In this document: in pieces, positions 16,314-23,774 of the stretch
How the letters are laid out: every line of letters begins with the position of its first letter
Numbering within the stretch: the first letter of the stretch is position 1
Source of the DNA: Microbacterium sp. RU33B
GTDB lineage: Bacteria; Actinomycetota; Actinomycetes; Actinomycetales; Microbacteriaceae
Length of the DNA: 64,000 nt
Assembly (NCBI RefSeq): GCF_900155915.1
Contig: NZ_FTPO01000003.1
Location: 124,001-188,000 of the forward strand
Direction: 5' to 3'
Made by a program: the position numbers and the translations under genes
The notes under the pieces: generated by a model
What the model saw: the letters and a program-made list of their open reading frames with translations, nothing else
Database searches by the model: none
What the model was told of the DNA's origin: nothing

Positions 16314-17795
16314 TCAGCGGCCGGACTCCGTGGTCTCGGGCTGCGGGGGCTGCAGCGGGAACAGGTCGGTCACGACGCCGGGAGGTGCGGGCGTCAGCAG
16401 GGGGTCGGCGGTCGCGGTCGACGCGCTCGGCCGGATGCCGGTGCCGGATCCGGACGGCGCGGAGTCCGGTGCGGGTGTCGGCGTCGCGCTCGTGCTCTGC
16501 GCGGGGGAGGGGGTGTCCTCGCCCAGCGGGGCGCCGCCGAGGGGTGAGAAGGCGGAGAACGCGATGCCGCCCGCGAGCACGAGGGCGCCGGCGCCGACCG
16601 CTGCGATCGCGGCACCGCGGCCGAACCGGCGGCGGGTGGGGTCGCTCCGCACGAAGGCCGGCGCGGCATCCGGTGCGCTCTCGTCGGCGGTCGCCTCCTC
16701 GACCAGGGCGGGAGTGCGGCGGTCCTGCGCGACGATCCGCGCCGCGCCGAGGGCGATGATCGCCTTGGGGTCGGCGTCGACGGCGACGGGCCGGTCGAAC
16801 CGCTCCGAGAGCAGCTGCGCGATGCGCGGGATACGCGACGATCCGCCGGTGAGAAGGATCGAGCGAACGTCGGCGGCATCGACGCCCGCGGAGCGGAACA
16901 CCTCGGCCACGACCTCGACGGTCCGCTCGATGCCGTCCTCGATCATCGACTCGAACTCTCCGCGGGTGAGTCGCACGGTGGTGCGGCGTTCGCCGATGAG
17001 CACGGGGATGACGGTCTCGGCGTCGAACGAGAGCGATTCCTTCGCCTCCACCGCCTCGCGGCGCAGCGTCGCCAGTCCCACCCGGGCGTCAGGGTCGGAC
17101 GAGAGGTCGTCGATGGACAGGCCCGCAGCCTCGACGGCGTGGCGCAGGACGCGGTCGTCGAAGTCCGATCCGCCGAACGCGTCCATGCCGACGGGATCGC
17201 CCACCACATCCACCGCGTCACCGCTCTTGCGCAGGAGCACCGTGTCGAACGTGCCGCCTCCGAGGTCGTACACGGCGAGCAGCTCGCCCTGGGCGAGCGG
17301 CTCTTCGGCCTCGTAGTGCCGGGCGGCGGCCTCCGGCTCGCTCACGAGACGGATGTCGCGCCAGCCTGCCCGGGCGAGGGCTGCGACCACCAGCCCCGTC
17401 CGATGCTCGCCCCACGTGACGGGCACGGTGACGCTCACGCCCTTCGGGCGGCGTCCCTTGACCTCGGTGACCGTGTCGATGACCCAGCTCACCAGCAGCG
17501 CGTAGAGCTGCTCCGGCGAGAAGCGGCGTCCGCCCGCGAGGATCGGGATCACGTCGCCGATGCGGCGCTTGAACTCGCGCACGAGACGCTCGGGCTGCGC
17601 CACGCCGCGGCGCGCGGCCGCGTCGCCGAACAGCAGCTCGCCGTCGGAGATGAACACGACGCTCGGCGTGCTGTCGCTCTGCCTGCCGAGTGCGAAGGGG
17701 GAGGCGGTGATCGTGCCGTCGGAAGAGATTCGGGCGGTCGCGGCGGCGGTGCGGCTGGTGCCGACATCGACGGCGAGGAAGTACGACGTTGTCAT
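16314..17795 (-). CDS. Membrane-anchored Hsp70-family ATPase without substrate-binding domain
   Basis: 493 residues. The N-terminal ~365 residues form a complete Hsp70/actin ATPase domain: [13 protein letters not shown] (phosphate 1), [13 protein letters not shown] (phosphate 2), and [17 protein letters not shown] (adenosine motif). Instead of the DnaK peptide-binding and lid domains there is an Arg-rich stretch, one membrane helix ([22 protein letters not shown]) and a Pro/Ser/Thr-rich tail of about 85 residues predicted to be outside the cell. It is therefore not a classical chaperone; an ATP-driven sensor or membrane-stress partner of the dynamin pair is possible. The ATG at 17795 follows GGGTGAGACAGC; the upstream in-frame extension is unconserved. 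It starts the minus-strand arm of the island, divergent from groES. Confidence 0.82.
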   Translation of the reverse strand: MTTSYFLAVDVGTSRTAAATARISSDGTITASPFALGRQSDSTPSVVFISDGELLFGDAAARRGVAQPERLVREFKRRIGDVIPILAGGRRFSPEQLYALLVSWVIDTVTEVKGRRPKGVSVTVPVTWGEHRTGLVVAALARAGWRDIRLVSEPEAAARHYEAEEPLAQGELLAVYDLGGGTFDTVLLRKSGDAVDVVGDPVGMDAFGGSDFDDRVLRHAVEAAGLSIDDLSSDPDARVGLATLRREAVEAKESLSFDAETVIPVLIGERRTTVRLTRGEFESMIEDGIERTVEVVAEVFRSAGVDAADVRSILLTGGSSRIPRIAQLLSERFDRPVAVDADPKAIIALGAARIVAQDRRTPALVEEATADESAPDAAPAFVRSDPTRRRFGRGAAIAAVGAGALVLAGGIAFSAFSPLGGAPLGEDTPSPAQSTSATPTPAPDSAPSGSGTGIRPSASTATADPLLTPAPPGVVTDLFPLQPPQPETTESGR

Positions 17796-17907
17796 CTGCT
17801 GTCTCACCCCAGGGAGTCGCATCCGGATCGATGGCCGGGGGGTCATCATCTCCGGGTCTTGAAGGCGATTCGGAGCGCGGGGCCGTTCGGATTGCCGATG
17901 ACGTCGA

Positions 17908-17934
17908 TTGGCACTCACGTTGCACGAGTGCCAG
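17908..17934. promoter_or_regulatory. CIRCE element 1 (HrcA operator)
   Basis: TTGGCACTC - 9 bases - GAGTGCCAG, an inverted repeat with CIRCE geometry (consensus TTAGCACTC-N9-GAGTGCTAA). It overlaps the -35 box TTGCAC (17920-17925) of the groES promoter and lies upstream of the divergent Hsp70 gene as well. Confidence 0.85.
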
Positions 17935-17949
17935 CCCGCCGCTTAGACT
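17920..17949 (+). promoter_or_regulatory. groES promoter
   Basis: TTGCAC (17920-17925) and TAGACT (17944-17949) with an 18-bp spacer form a good vegetative-sigma promoter. It is bracketed by the two CIRCE elements, as expected for HrcA repression. Confidence 0.7.
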
Positions 17950-17952
17950 GGA

Positions 17953-17979
17953 TCAGCACTCGCACCATCCGAGTGCTAA
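17953..17979. promoter_or_regulatory. CIRCE element 2 (HrcA operator)
   Basis: TCAGCACTC - 9 bases - GAGTGCTAA; it differs from the CIRCE consensus by one base in the left arm. It is just downstream of the -10, in the 5' leader of groES. Confidence 0.92.
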
Positions 17980-18014
17980 TGAGTTTTCAGTTCAACGAAA
18001 GCAGAGGTAGACCC

Positions 18015-18311
18015 GTGTCGGTTTCCATCAAGCCGCTCGAGGACCGCATCGTCATCAAGCAGGTCGAGGCCGAGCAGACCACGTCCAGCGGTCTGGTCAT
18101 CCCCGACACCGCGAAGGAGAAGCCCCAGGAGGGCGAGGTCTTCGCTGTCGGCCCCGGTCGCATCGACGACAACGGCAACCGCATCCCGCTCGACGTCGCC
18201 GTCGGTGACCGCGTCATCTACAGCAAGTACGGCGGAACCGAGGTCAAGTTCGGCGGCGAGGAGTTCCTCGTCCTGTCGGCTCGCGACGTCCTCGCGGTCG
18301 TGGTCCGCTAG
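18015..18311 (+). CDS. groES: Co-chaperonin GroES
   Basis: 98 residues, typical. Caps the GroEL chaperonin cage. Family signatures are [20 protein letters not shown], the mobile loop [16 protein letters not shown] and [15 protein letters not shown]. The GTG at 18015 is preceded by AGAGG; the open frame further upstream is non-coding promoter sequence. It is controlled by two CIRCE operators. No groEL follows: the gene is monocistronic, ended by a perfect hairpin 15 bp after the stop. GroEL must be elsewhere in the genome. Confidence 0.97.
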   Translation: MSVSIKPLEDRIVIKQVEAEQTTSSGLVIPDTAKEKPQEGEVFAVGPGRIDDNGNRIPLDVAVGDRVIYSKYGGTEVKFGGEEFLVLSARDVLAVVVR

Positions 18312-18326
18312 TCGGAACCGCTTCGA

Positions 18327-18360
18327 GAAGGGCCCGGATGCTTCGGCATCCGGGCCCTTC
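18327..18360 (+). terminator. groES terminator
   Basis: A perfect 15-bp stem (GAAGGGCCCGGATGC with its complement) and a TTCG tetraloop, 15 bases after the groES stop codon. No long T-run follows, as is usual in high-GC actinobacteria. Confidence 0.9.
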
Positions 18361-18439
18361 CGCATGTCCGCCGACACGCGCCCCACGCCCCGGCGCGGGC
18401 GCCGTGCGCCGGCATTCGTCACGACCGTCCTAGTCTTGA

Positions 18440-19387
18440 GTGGTGACACCCGCCGAATCCGCCCGCGAGCATCGCCTCGGCGGCGTGTACGCGTTCATCG
18501 CCTACCTGCTCTGGGGCTTCCTGCCGCTGTACTTCCTGCTGCTCGCGCCCACCACGGCCTGGGAGGTCGTCGCCTGGCGGATCCTGCTGTCCCTGGCGTT
18601 CTGCGCGATCCTGCTGACCGTCACGCGCACGTGGCCCAAGCTCGTCGCGATCCTGCGTCGACGACGCCTCGTGCTGTGGACGGTGCTCGCGGGCGCGCTG
18701 ATCTACGTGAACTGGCAGGTCTTCCTCTACGCGACCCTGTCGGGGCACATCGTGGAGTCGAGCCTGGGCTACTTCATCAACCCGATCGTCACGGTCCTGC
18801 TCGGCGTGCTCGTCCTGCGCGAACGACTGCGCGTCACGCAGTGGGTCGCCCTCTGCATCGCCGCCGCGGCGGTCGTCGTGATCGTCGTGGGCTACGGCGC
18901 GTTCCCCTGGATCGCGCTCACCCTGGCCTTCACGTTCGGCTTCTACGGTCTGGTCAAGAAGCAGATCGGCCCCTCGGTCGATGCGATCAGCGGCCTCACG
19001 CTCGAATCGCTCTGGCTGGCCCCGGTCGCCGTCCTGCAGCTCGTCCTCGTCGGAATGACGACGGGCATCACGATGGGTCAGCTGAGCACCGGGCACACCG
19101 TGCTGCTGCTGCTCGCCGGCGTCGCGACCGCCACGCCGCTCCTCTTCTTCGCCGCCGGTGCACGCCGCACGACCCTGACGCTCATCGGCATCCTCCAGTT
19201 CGTCGCGCCGATCCTGCAGTTCATCATCGGCGTCTGGATCAACGACGAGCCGATGCCGGTGGAGCGCTGGATCGGCTTCGGGCTGGTGTGGGTCGCGCTC
19301 ATCGTCCTGACCGTCGATTCGCTGCGGCACGTGCGACGCACCCGGGCGGCGCGTGCGGGGGCGTCCGACGTCGCGGAGATCGTCTGA
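18440..19387 (+). CDS. rarD: EamA-family transporter RarD
   Basis: 315 residues with ten predicted hydrophobic helices. The N-terminal GGVYAFIAYLLWGFLPLYF and the central SSLGYFINPIVTVLLGVLVL are RarD hallmarks (drug/metabolite transporter superfamily, EamA repeats). The substrate is unknown; family members are annotated as chloramphenicol-sensitive protein RarD without a firm physiological role. GTG start; a -10-like TAGTCT lies just upstream, so it probably has its own promoter. Confidence 0.88.
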   Translation: MVTPAESAREHRLGGVYAFIAYLLWGFLPLYFLLLAPTTAWEVVAWRILLSLAFCAILLTVTRTWPKLVAILRRRRLVLWTVLAGALIYVNWQVFLYATLSGHIVESSLGYFINPIVTVLLGVLVLRERLRVTQWVALCIAAAAVVVIVVGYGAFPWIALTLAFTFGFYGLVKKQIGPSVDAISGLTLESLWLAPVAVLQLVLVGMTTGITMGQLSTGHTVLLLLAGVATATPLLFFAAGARRTTLTLIGILQFVAPILQFIIGVWINDEPMPVERWIGFGLVWVALIVLTVDSLRHVRRTRAARAGASDVAEIV

Positions 19388-19417
19388 GGGCCGGGCTCCA
19401 CGCCGAACCCGTCGCGC

Positions 19418-19720
19418 TCAGCGCACGAGTCGGGCGATCGCCTGCGTCGCCTCGCGGATCTTCTCCTCCGCCGCATCGTCGCTCAGGCGCGCGGCGTCGA
19501 CGACGCAGTGCCGCAGGTGGTCTTCGAGCAGCCCGACGGCGACGGCCTCCAGAGCGCTCGTGAGGGCGCTGATCTGGGTCAGGATGTCGATGCAGTACTT
19601 CTCGTCGTCCACCATCTTGTGGACGCCCCGCGCCTGACCCTCGATGCGCTTCAGGCGCAGCAGGTACTTCTCCTTGTCGGTGATGTAGCCGTGGTGACTG
19701 TGCGTCGAGGCGACGGTCAT
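19418..19720 (-). CDS. csoR: Copper-sensing repressor, CsoR family
   Basis: 100 residues, all-helical. It carries the Cu(I)-binding triad with exact CsoR spacing, Cys-x24-His-x3-Cys, in KYCIDI ... EDHLRHCV. It also has the N-terminal [19 protein letters not shown] of the family. It would repress the copA/copZ operon until Cu(I) binds. It is the last gene of that operon, overlapping copA by 4 bp, which gives autoregulation. A His-rich N-terminus (THSHHGY) may add metal ligands. Confidence 0.93.
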   Translation of the reverse strand: MTVASTHSHHGYITDKEKYLLRLKRIEGQARGVHKMVDDEKYCIDILTQISALTSALEAVAVGLLEDHLRHCVVDAARLSDDAAEEKIREATQAIARLVR

Positions 19721-21975
19721 GAGGTCTCCTTCAGGGGGCGGAAGCGGCGCAGCCGCAGACTGTTGCCCACGACGAACACGCTGGAGAACGCCATGGCGGC
19801 TCCCGCGATCATGGGGTTGAGCAGGCCGAGCGCCGCCAGCGGGATCGCCGCCACGTTGTACGCGAACGCCCAGAACAGGTTGGTCTTGATCGTGCCGAGG
19901 GTGCGGCGGGAGAGCCGCACCGCGTCGGCGGCGCTGCGCAGATCGCCGCGCACGAGGGTGATGTCGGATGCCTCGATCGCGGCATCCGTGCCCGTTCCCA
20001 TCGCGAGCCCCAGGTCGGCCTGCGCGAGGGCGGCGGCGTCGTTGACGCCGTCGCCCACCATCGCCACCACACGGCCTTCGGCCTGCAGAGCGCGGATGAC
20101 CTCGACCTTCTCGTGGGGGAGCACGCCGGCGATCACGCGGTCGATGCCCACCTCGGCGGCCACCGCACCCGCGACGGCCCCGTGGTCTCCGGTCAGGAGC
20201 ACGGGCGCGAGACCGAGGGCGCGCAGCTGCGCGATCGCCGCGCGGCTCGTGGGCTTGAGGCGATCGGCGACGGCGAGCATCCCACGCGCCTCGCCGTCCC
20301 ACGCCACGAGCACGGCGGTGCGCCCGGTCGCGCGCGCGGACTCGAGCGCGGCGACGAGCACGTCGGGCACGGGGAGCGACCAGTCGGCCAGGAGGGATTC
20401 GCGGCCGGCCAGCACCGCGTGCCCGTCGACGACGCCGGAGACGCCCTTCCCTTCGGCGTTGCGGAACGACTCCACGGAGGGCAGCGTGCCGACCTCGGCC
20501 GTCGCATCCCGCGCGATGGCCTGGGCGATCGGATGCTCGGAGGCGTCCTCGAGCGCACCGGCGAAGCGCAGCAGCTCGGCGCGCTCGGTTCCGGGCGTGA
20601 CGACGACGTCGACCAGCGACATGCGTCCGCTGGTGACCGTGCCGGTCTTGTCGAGCACGATCGTGTCGACCGTGCGCGTGGACTCGAGAACTTCGGGACC
20701 GCGGATCAGGATGCCCAGCTGCGCCCCGCGGCCCGTGCCCACCAGCAGCGCCGTGGGGGTGGCGAGCCCCAGCGCGCACGGGCACGCGATGATGAGCACC
20801 GCGACGGCGGCCGTGAACGCGGCTTCGTAGCCGCCGCCCAGCATCAGCCACGCGACCAGGGTCACCACGGCGATGCCGAGCACGATCGGCACGAAGACGC
20901 CGGAGATGCGGTCGGCGAGGCGCTGGACCTCCGCCTTGCCGCTCTGGGCCTCCTCGACCAGTCGCGCCATCTGCGCGAGCTGCGTGTCGGCGCCCACCCG
21001 GGTGGCGCGCACGACGAGCCGCCCGCCCGCGTTGACCGTCGCGCCGACGACCGCGTCGCCCGGAGCGACTTCGACGGGCACGGACTCGCCCGTCACCATC
21101 GAGGCATCGACCGCGGAGGTGCCCGAGACCACCACACCGTCGGTCGCGATCTTCTCGCCGGGCCGCACGACGAACTCGTCGCCCGAGCGCAGCTGCGCGA
21201 TCGGCGTGCGCACCTCGACGCCGCCGTGCAGCACGGCGACGTCCTTCGCTCCGAGGTCGAGGAGCGCGCGCAGCGCATCGCCTGCGCGGCGCTTGGACCG
21301 CACCTCGAAGTAGCGGCCCGCCAGCACGAACATCGTGACGCCGGCGGCCACTTCGAGATAGACGGCGTCGGCGCCGTCGCCCGGCTGCACCGTCCACTCG
21401 AAGCCGTGGGTCATGCCGATCATGCCCGCGTGCCCGAAGAAGAGGGCGTAGAGCGACCAGAGGTACGCCGCCGAGACGCCGAGGGAGATCAGCGTGTCCA
21501 TCGTCGCGGCACCGTGTCGCAGGTTGAGCCAGGCGGCGCGATGGAACGGCCAGGCCGACCACGTCACCACCGGCGTCGCGAGCGCGAGCGAGACCCACTG
21601 CCAGCCCGGGAACTGCCACGCCGGCACCATCGTGAGCACGATGACCGGCACGGCGAGCACGACGGCCGCGATGAGCCGTGCGCGCAGCGAGTCCAGGTCG
21701 GGGTCGCCGTGGTCGTGTCCGTGGACGGCAGGGGGTGCGGGGAGGGCCGCGGTGTAGCCGGTCTTCTCGACCTCGGCGATGAGGACGGCGGGGTCGAGCC
21801 CCGCGGGCACCGTAGCCCGCGCCTTCTCGGTGGCGTAGTTGACGGATGCCGTGACCCCGTCGATCCTGTTCAGCTTCTTCTCGATGCGCATGGCGCAGGA
21901 CGCGCAGGTCATGCCGCCGATCTCGAGCTCGACGCGGTCGTCGGTGCGCGCGGAGTCCGAGTGCACGGCGTCCAT
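19717..21975 (-). CDS. copA: Copper-exporting P1B-type ATPase
   Basis: 752 residues. One N-terminal heavy-metal domain with MTCASC (Cys24, Cys27), a His-rich linker ([10 protein letters not shown]), eight membrane helices with the Cu(I)-specific CPC motif in [16 protein letters not shown], phosphorylation site DKTGT, HP motif ASEHPIA, and hinge GDGVND. The family exports Cu(I) from the cytoplasm. It lies between copZ and csoR in a three-gene operon with 1- to 4-bp overlaps; the copper role is supported by the CsoR partner and the operator sites upstream. Confidence 0.95.
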   Translation of the reverse strand: MDAVHSDSARTDDRVELEIGGMTCASCAMRIEKKLNRIDGVTASVNYATEKARATVPAGLDPAVLIAEVEKTGYTAALPAPPAVHGHDHGDPDLDSLRARLIAAVVLAVPVIVLTMVPAWQFPGWQWVSLALATPVVTWSAWPFHRAAWLNLRHGAATMDTLISLGVSAAYLWSLYALFFGHAGMIGMTHGFEWTVQPGDGADAVYLEVAAGVTMFVLAGRYFEVRSKRRAGDALRALLDLGAKDVAVLHGGVEVRTPIAQLRSGDEFVVRPGEKIATDGVVVSGTSAVDASMVTGESVPVEVAPGDAVVGATVNAGGRLVVRATRVGADTQLAQMARLVEEAQSGKAEVQRLADRISGVFVPIVLGIAVVTLVAWLMLGGGYEAAFTAAVAVLIIACPCALGLATPTALLVGTGRGAQLGILIRGPEVLESTRTVDTIVLDKTGTVTSGRMSLVDVVVTPGTERAELLRFAGALEDASEHPIAQAIARDATAEVGTLPSVESFRNAEGKGVSGVVDGHAVLAGRESLLADWSLPVPDVLVAALESARATGRTAVLVAWDGEARGMLAVADRLKPTSRAAIAQLRALGLAPVLLTGDHGAVAGAVAAEVGIDRVIAGVLPHEKVEVIRALQAEGRVVAMVGDGVNDAAALAQADLGLAMGTGTDAAIEASDITLVRGDLRSAADAVRLSRRTLGTIKTNLFWAFAYNVAAIPLAALGLLNPMIAGAAMAFSSVFVVGNSLRLRRFRPLKETS

Positions 21976-22184
21976 CAGATGCGGACGGCTTCGTAGCCCG
22001 CCTCGTCGACGGCGGCCACGATGTCGGCGTCGAGAAGAGGAGCGGACGAGCTCACGACGAGCCGGCCCGTCTGGGCGCTGACGTCGATGTGCTCGACGCC
22101 CGCGATCTTCGCGACCTCGGTGCGCACCGATGCCTCGCAGTGGCCGCAGCTCATGCCGGTGACCTGGAACTCGTTCGTCGTCAT
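21975..22184 (-). CDS. copZ: Copper chaperone CopZ (heavy-metal-associated domain)
   Basis: 69 residues, a single ferredoxin-like HMA domain with the metal site [11 protein letters not shown]. It delivers Cu(I) to CopA or buffers it. The GHC spacing (CxxC with His between) is common in actinobacterial CopZ. First gene of the operon; its stop overlaps the copA ATG. The ATG at 22184 fits the conserved length; the frame is open to 22367 but that region is the promoter. Confidence 0.93.
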   Translation of the reverse strand: MTTNEFQVTGMSCGHCEASVRTEVAKIAGVEHIDVSAQTGRLVVSSSAPLLDADIVAAVDEAGYEAVRI

Positions 22185-22205
22185 CCTGTGTCCTTCTCGT
22201 CGGTG

Positions 22206-22253
22206 GATACCCCTCGGGGGTACCCGTCTCAACGATATACCCACGTGGGGTAT
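22206..22253 (-). promoter_or_regulatory. Two CsoR-type operators in front of copZ-copA-csoR
   Basis: GATACCCCTCGGGGGTACC (22206-22224) and ATACCCACGTGGGGTAT (22237-22253) are inverted repeats of the TACCC/GGGTA class bound by CsoR repressors. They lie 20-70 bp ahead of the copZ start. Confidence 0.75.
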
Positions 22254-22415
22254 TCCAGATGTCGCCAAGGCGGGCATCCGCGCGCGTTGTAACGATTCGG
22301 TCGCGTTACATGTCGTTAACGAAACGCAATACACGCGAGACTTTGCCGCAGTTAGGTTTGTACGCACTGGGTCGGCCCCGAAGCCCGCCCGTGTTCATTC
22401 ACAACAAGGAGCAAC

Positions 22416-23696
22416 ATGAGCGTCATCACTCGCTCGCGCGGAGCCCGCATCCTCAGCGGTCTCGCGATCGCCGGCGCAAGCGCCATCGTCCTCGCCGGCT
22501 GCGCCGGCGGCGGCGGAGCCGCCGAGACGTCCGCGCCCCCCTCGGAGGAGCGCGGCGAACTCAGCCTCAAGATCGGCACGATCCTGCCGCAGACCGGAAA
22601 CCTGTCGTTCCTCGGACCGCCCGAAGAGGCCGGTGTCGGCCTCGCCGCCGCCGACGTCAACGCGTACTCCGAGACCACCGGCCTCACCATCGAAGACATC
22701 GTCTGGGGCGACTCGGGCGACACCGACAACAAGGCGTACGCCACGACGATCCAGACCCTCATCTCCGAGGGTGTCTCGGCCGCCATCGGCGCCGCGTCGT
22801 CGGGTGTCACCAAGCTCTTCCTCGATGACGCCGTCGCTGCCGGCATCATCACGTTCTCCCCGGCCAACACCTCGCTCGACTTCACGTCGTGGGACGACAA
22901 CGGCCTCTACTTCCGCACCGCTCCGTCCGACACGCTCCAGGGCGAGGTCCTCGGAAACCTGGTCGCCGAAGACGGACACGAGAACGTCGCGGTCCTGTAC
23001 CTCAACGACTCCTACGGCACCGGCCTGAACGAGGTCTTCCAGGAGACCTTCAGCGCCGCCGGCGGAACGGTCGTCGAGGAGCAGTCCTACAACACGGGCG
23101 ACACCTCGTTCGACGCTCAGATCAGCGCGATCACGGCCTCGAACCCCGACGCCATCGTCCTCATCACGTTCGACGAGATCTACACGATCGGTCCGGCGCT
23201 GCTCGCCGCGGGCTACCCCGCGTCGCAGCTGTACCTGGTCGACGGCAACCTCAAGAACTTCGGCGCCGACGAGAAGTGGCCCGCCGGTTCGAGCATGGAA
23301 GGCGCCAAGGGCACCACGCCCGCCGGCCCCCTCGAGGCCGACACGGGCTTCCAGGACCGTCTGAACGAGTGGTGGGTCGGCGAGGGCAACACCGACCTGA
23401 CCGACTTCTCGTACGCCAACGAGTCCTACGACGCCGTCATCCTGCTCGCGCTCGCCGCTCTCACGGCGAACTCGACGGACTCGGCCGACATCGCCGCGAA
23501 CCTCCAGCAGGTCTCGGCCGAGGGCGAGAAGTGCGACTCCTTCGAGGCGTGCGCCGACATCATCCTCGGTGGCGGCATGGCCGACTACGACGGATACTCG
23601 GGCCCGATCGGTCTCGACGAGAACGGCGACCCGACGGAGGCCACCATCGGCATCTTCCAGTTCGGTGCTGACAACCTCAACACCCGCATCGGCTGA
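22416..23696 (+). CDS. livK: Branched-chain amino-acid ABC transporter substrate-binding lipoprotein
   Basis: 426 residues. A lipoprotein signal peptide ends in the lipobox LAGC around residue 29 and is followed by a Gly/Ala-rich linker. The remainder is a type I periplasmic-binding fold (LKIGTILPQTGNLSFLGPPEE ... VNAYSETTGLTIE ... ISEGVSAAIGAASSGVT). It would bind Leu/Ile/Val or a related ligand and feed the LivHMGF permease-ATPase encoded 2.6 kb away on the opposite strand. AAGGAGCAAC precedes the ATG. The separation suggests high independent expression of the binding protein. Confidence 0.88.
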   Translation: MSVITRSRGARILSGLAIAGASAIVLAGCAGGGGAAETSAPPSEERGELSLKIGTILPQTGNLSFLGPPEEAGVGLAAADVNAYSETTGLTIEDIVWGDSGDTDNKAYATTIQTLISEGVSAAIGAASSGVTKLFLDDAVAAGIITFSPANTSLDFTSWDDNGLYFRTAPSDTLQGEVLGNLVAEDGHENVAVLYLNDSYGTGLNEVFQETFSAAGGTVVEEQSYNTGDTSFDAQISAITASNPDAIVLITFDEIYTIGPALLAAGYPASQLYLVDGNLKNFGADEKWPAGSSMEGAKGTTPAGPLEADTGFQDRLNEWWVGEGNTDLTDFSYANESYDAVILLALAALTANSTDSADIAANLQQVSAEGEKCDSFEACADIILGGGMADYDGYSGPIGLDENGDPTEATIGIFQFGADNLNTRIG

Positions 23697-23710
23697 TCCA
23701 GCCGCACGCA

Positions 23711-23745
23711 GCGAAGGGCCCCGGAGCGATCCGGGGCCCTTTCGC
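23711..23745 (+). terminator. Terminator of the liv binding-protein gene
   Basis: GCGAAGGGCCCCGGA pairs with TCCGGGGCCCTTTCGC across a GCGA loop (one bulged T), 14 bases after the stop codon. Confidence 0.88.
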
Positions 23746-23774
23746 GTGCCCGAGCCCGGTCCTATGATGCGGCC

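Noticed and set aside
12936..16547. 1203-residue plus-strand open frame
   Set aside because: Antisense to the IniB-like and LuxR genes; Arg/Gly-rich low-complexity translation with no recognisable domain, as usual in high-GC DNA.
16314..17795. Calling the Hsp70-like gene dnaK
   Set aside because: The substrate-binding and lid domains are missing and a membrane helix with a low-complexity tail replaces them; no grpE or dnaJ lies nearby.
6540..17795. Treating the island as a prophage or integrative element
   Set aside because: No integrase, transposase, tRNA or flanking direct repeat was found, and base composition and codon use look like the neighbours apart from the biased repetitive genes.
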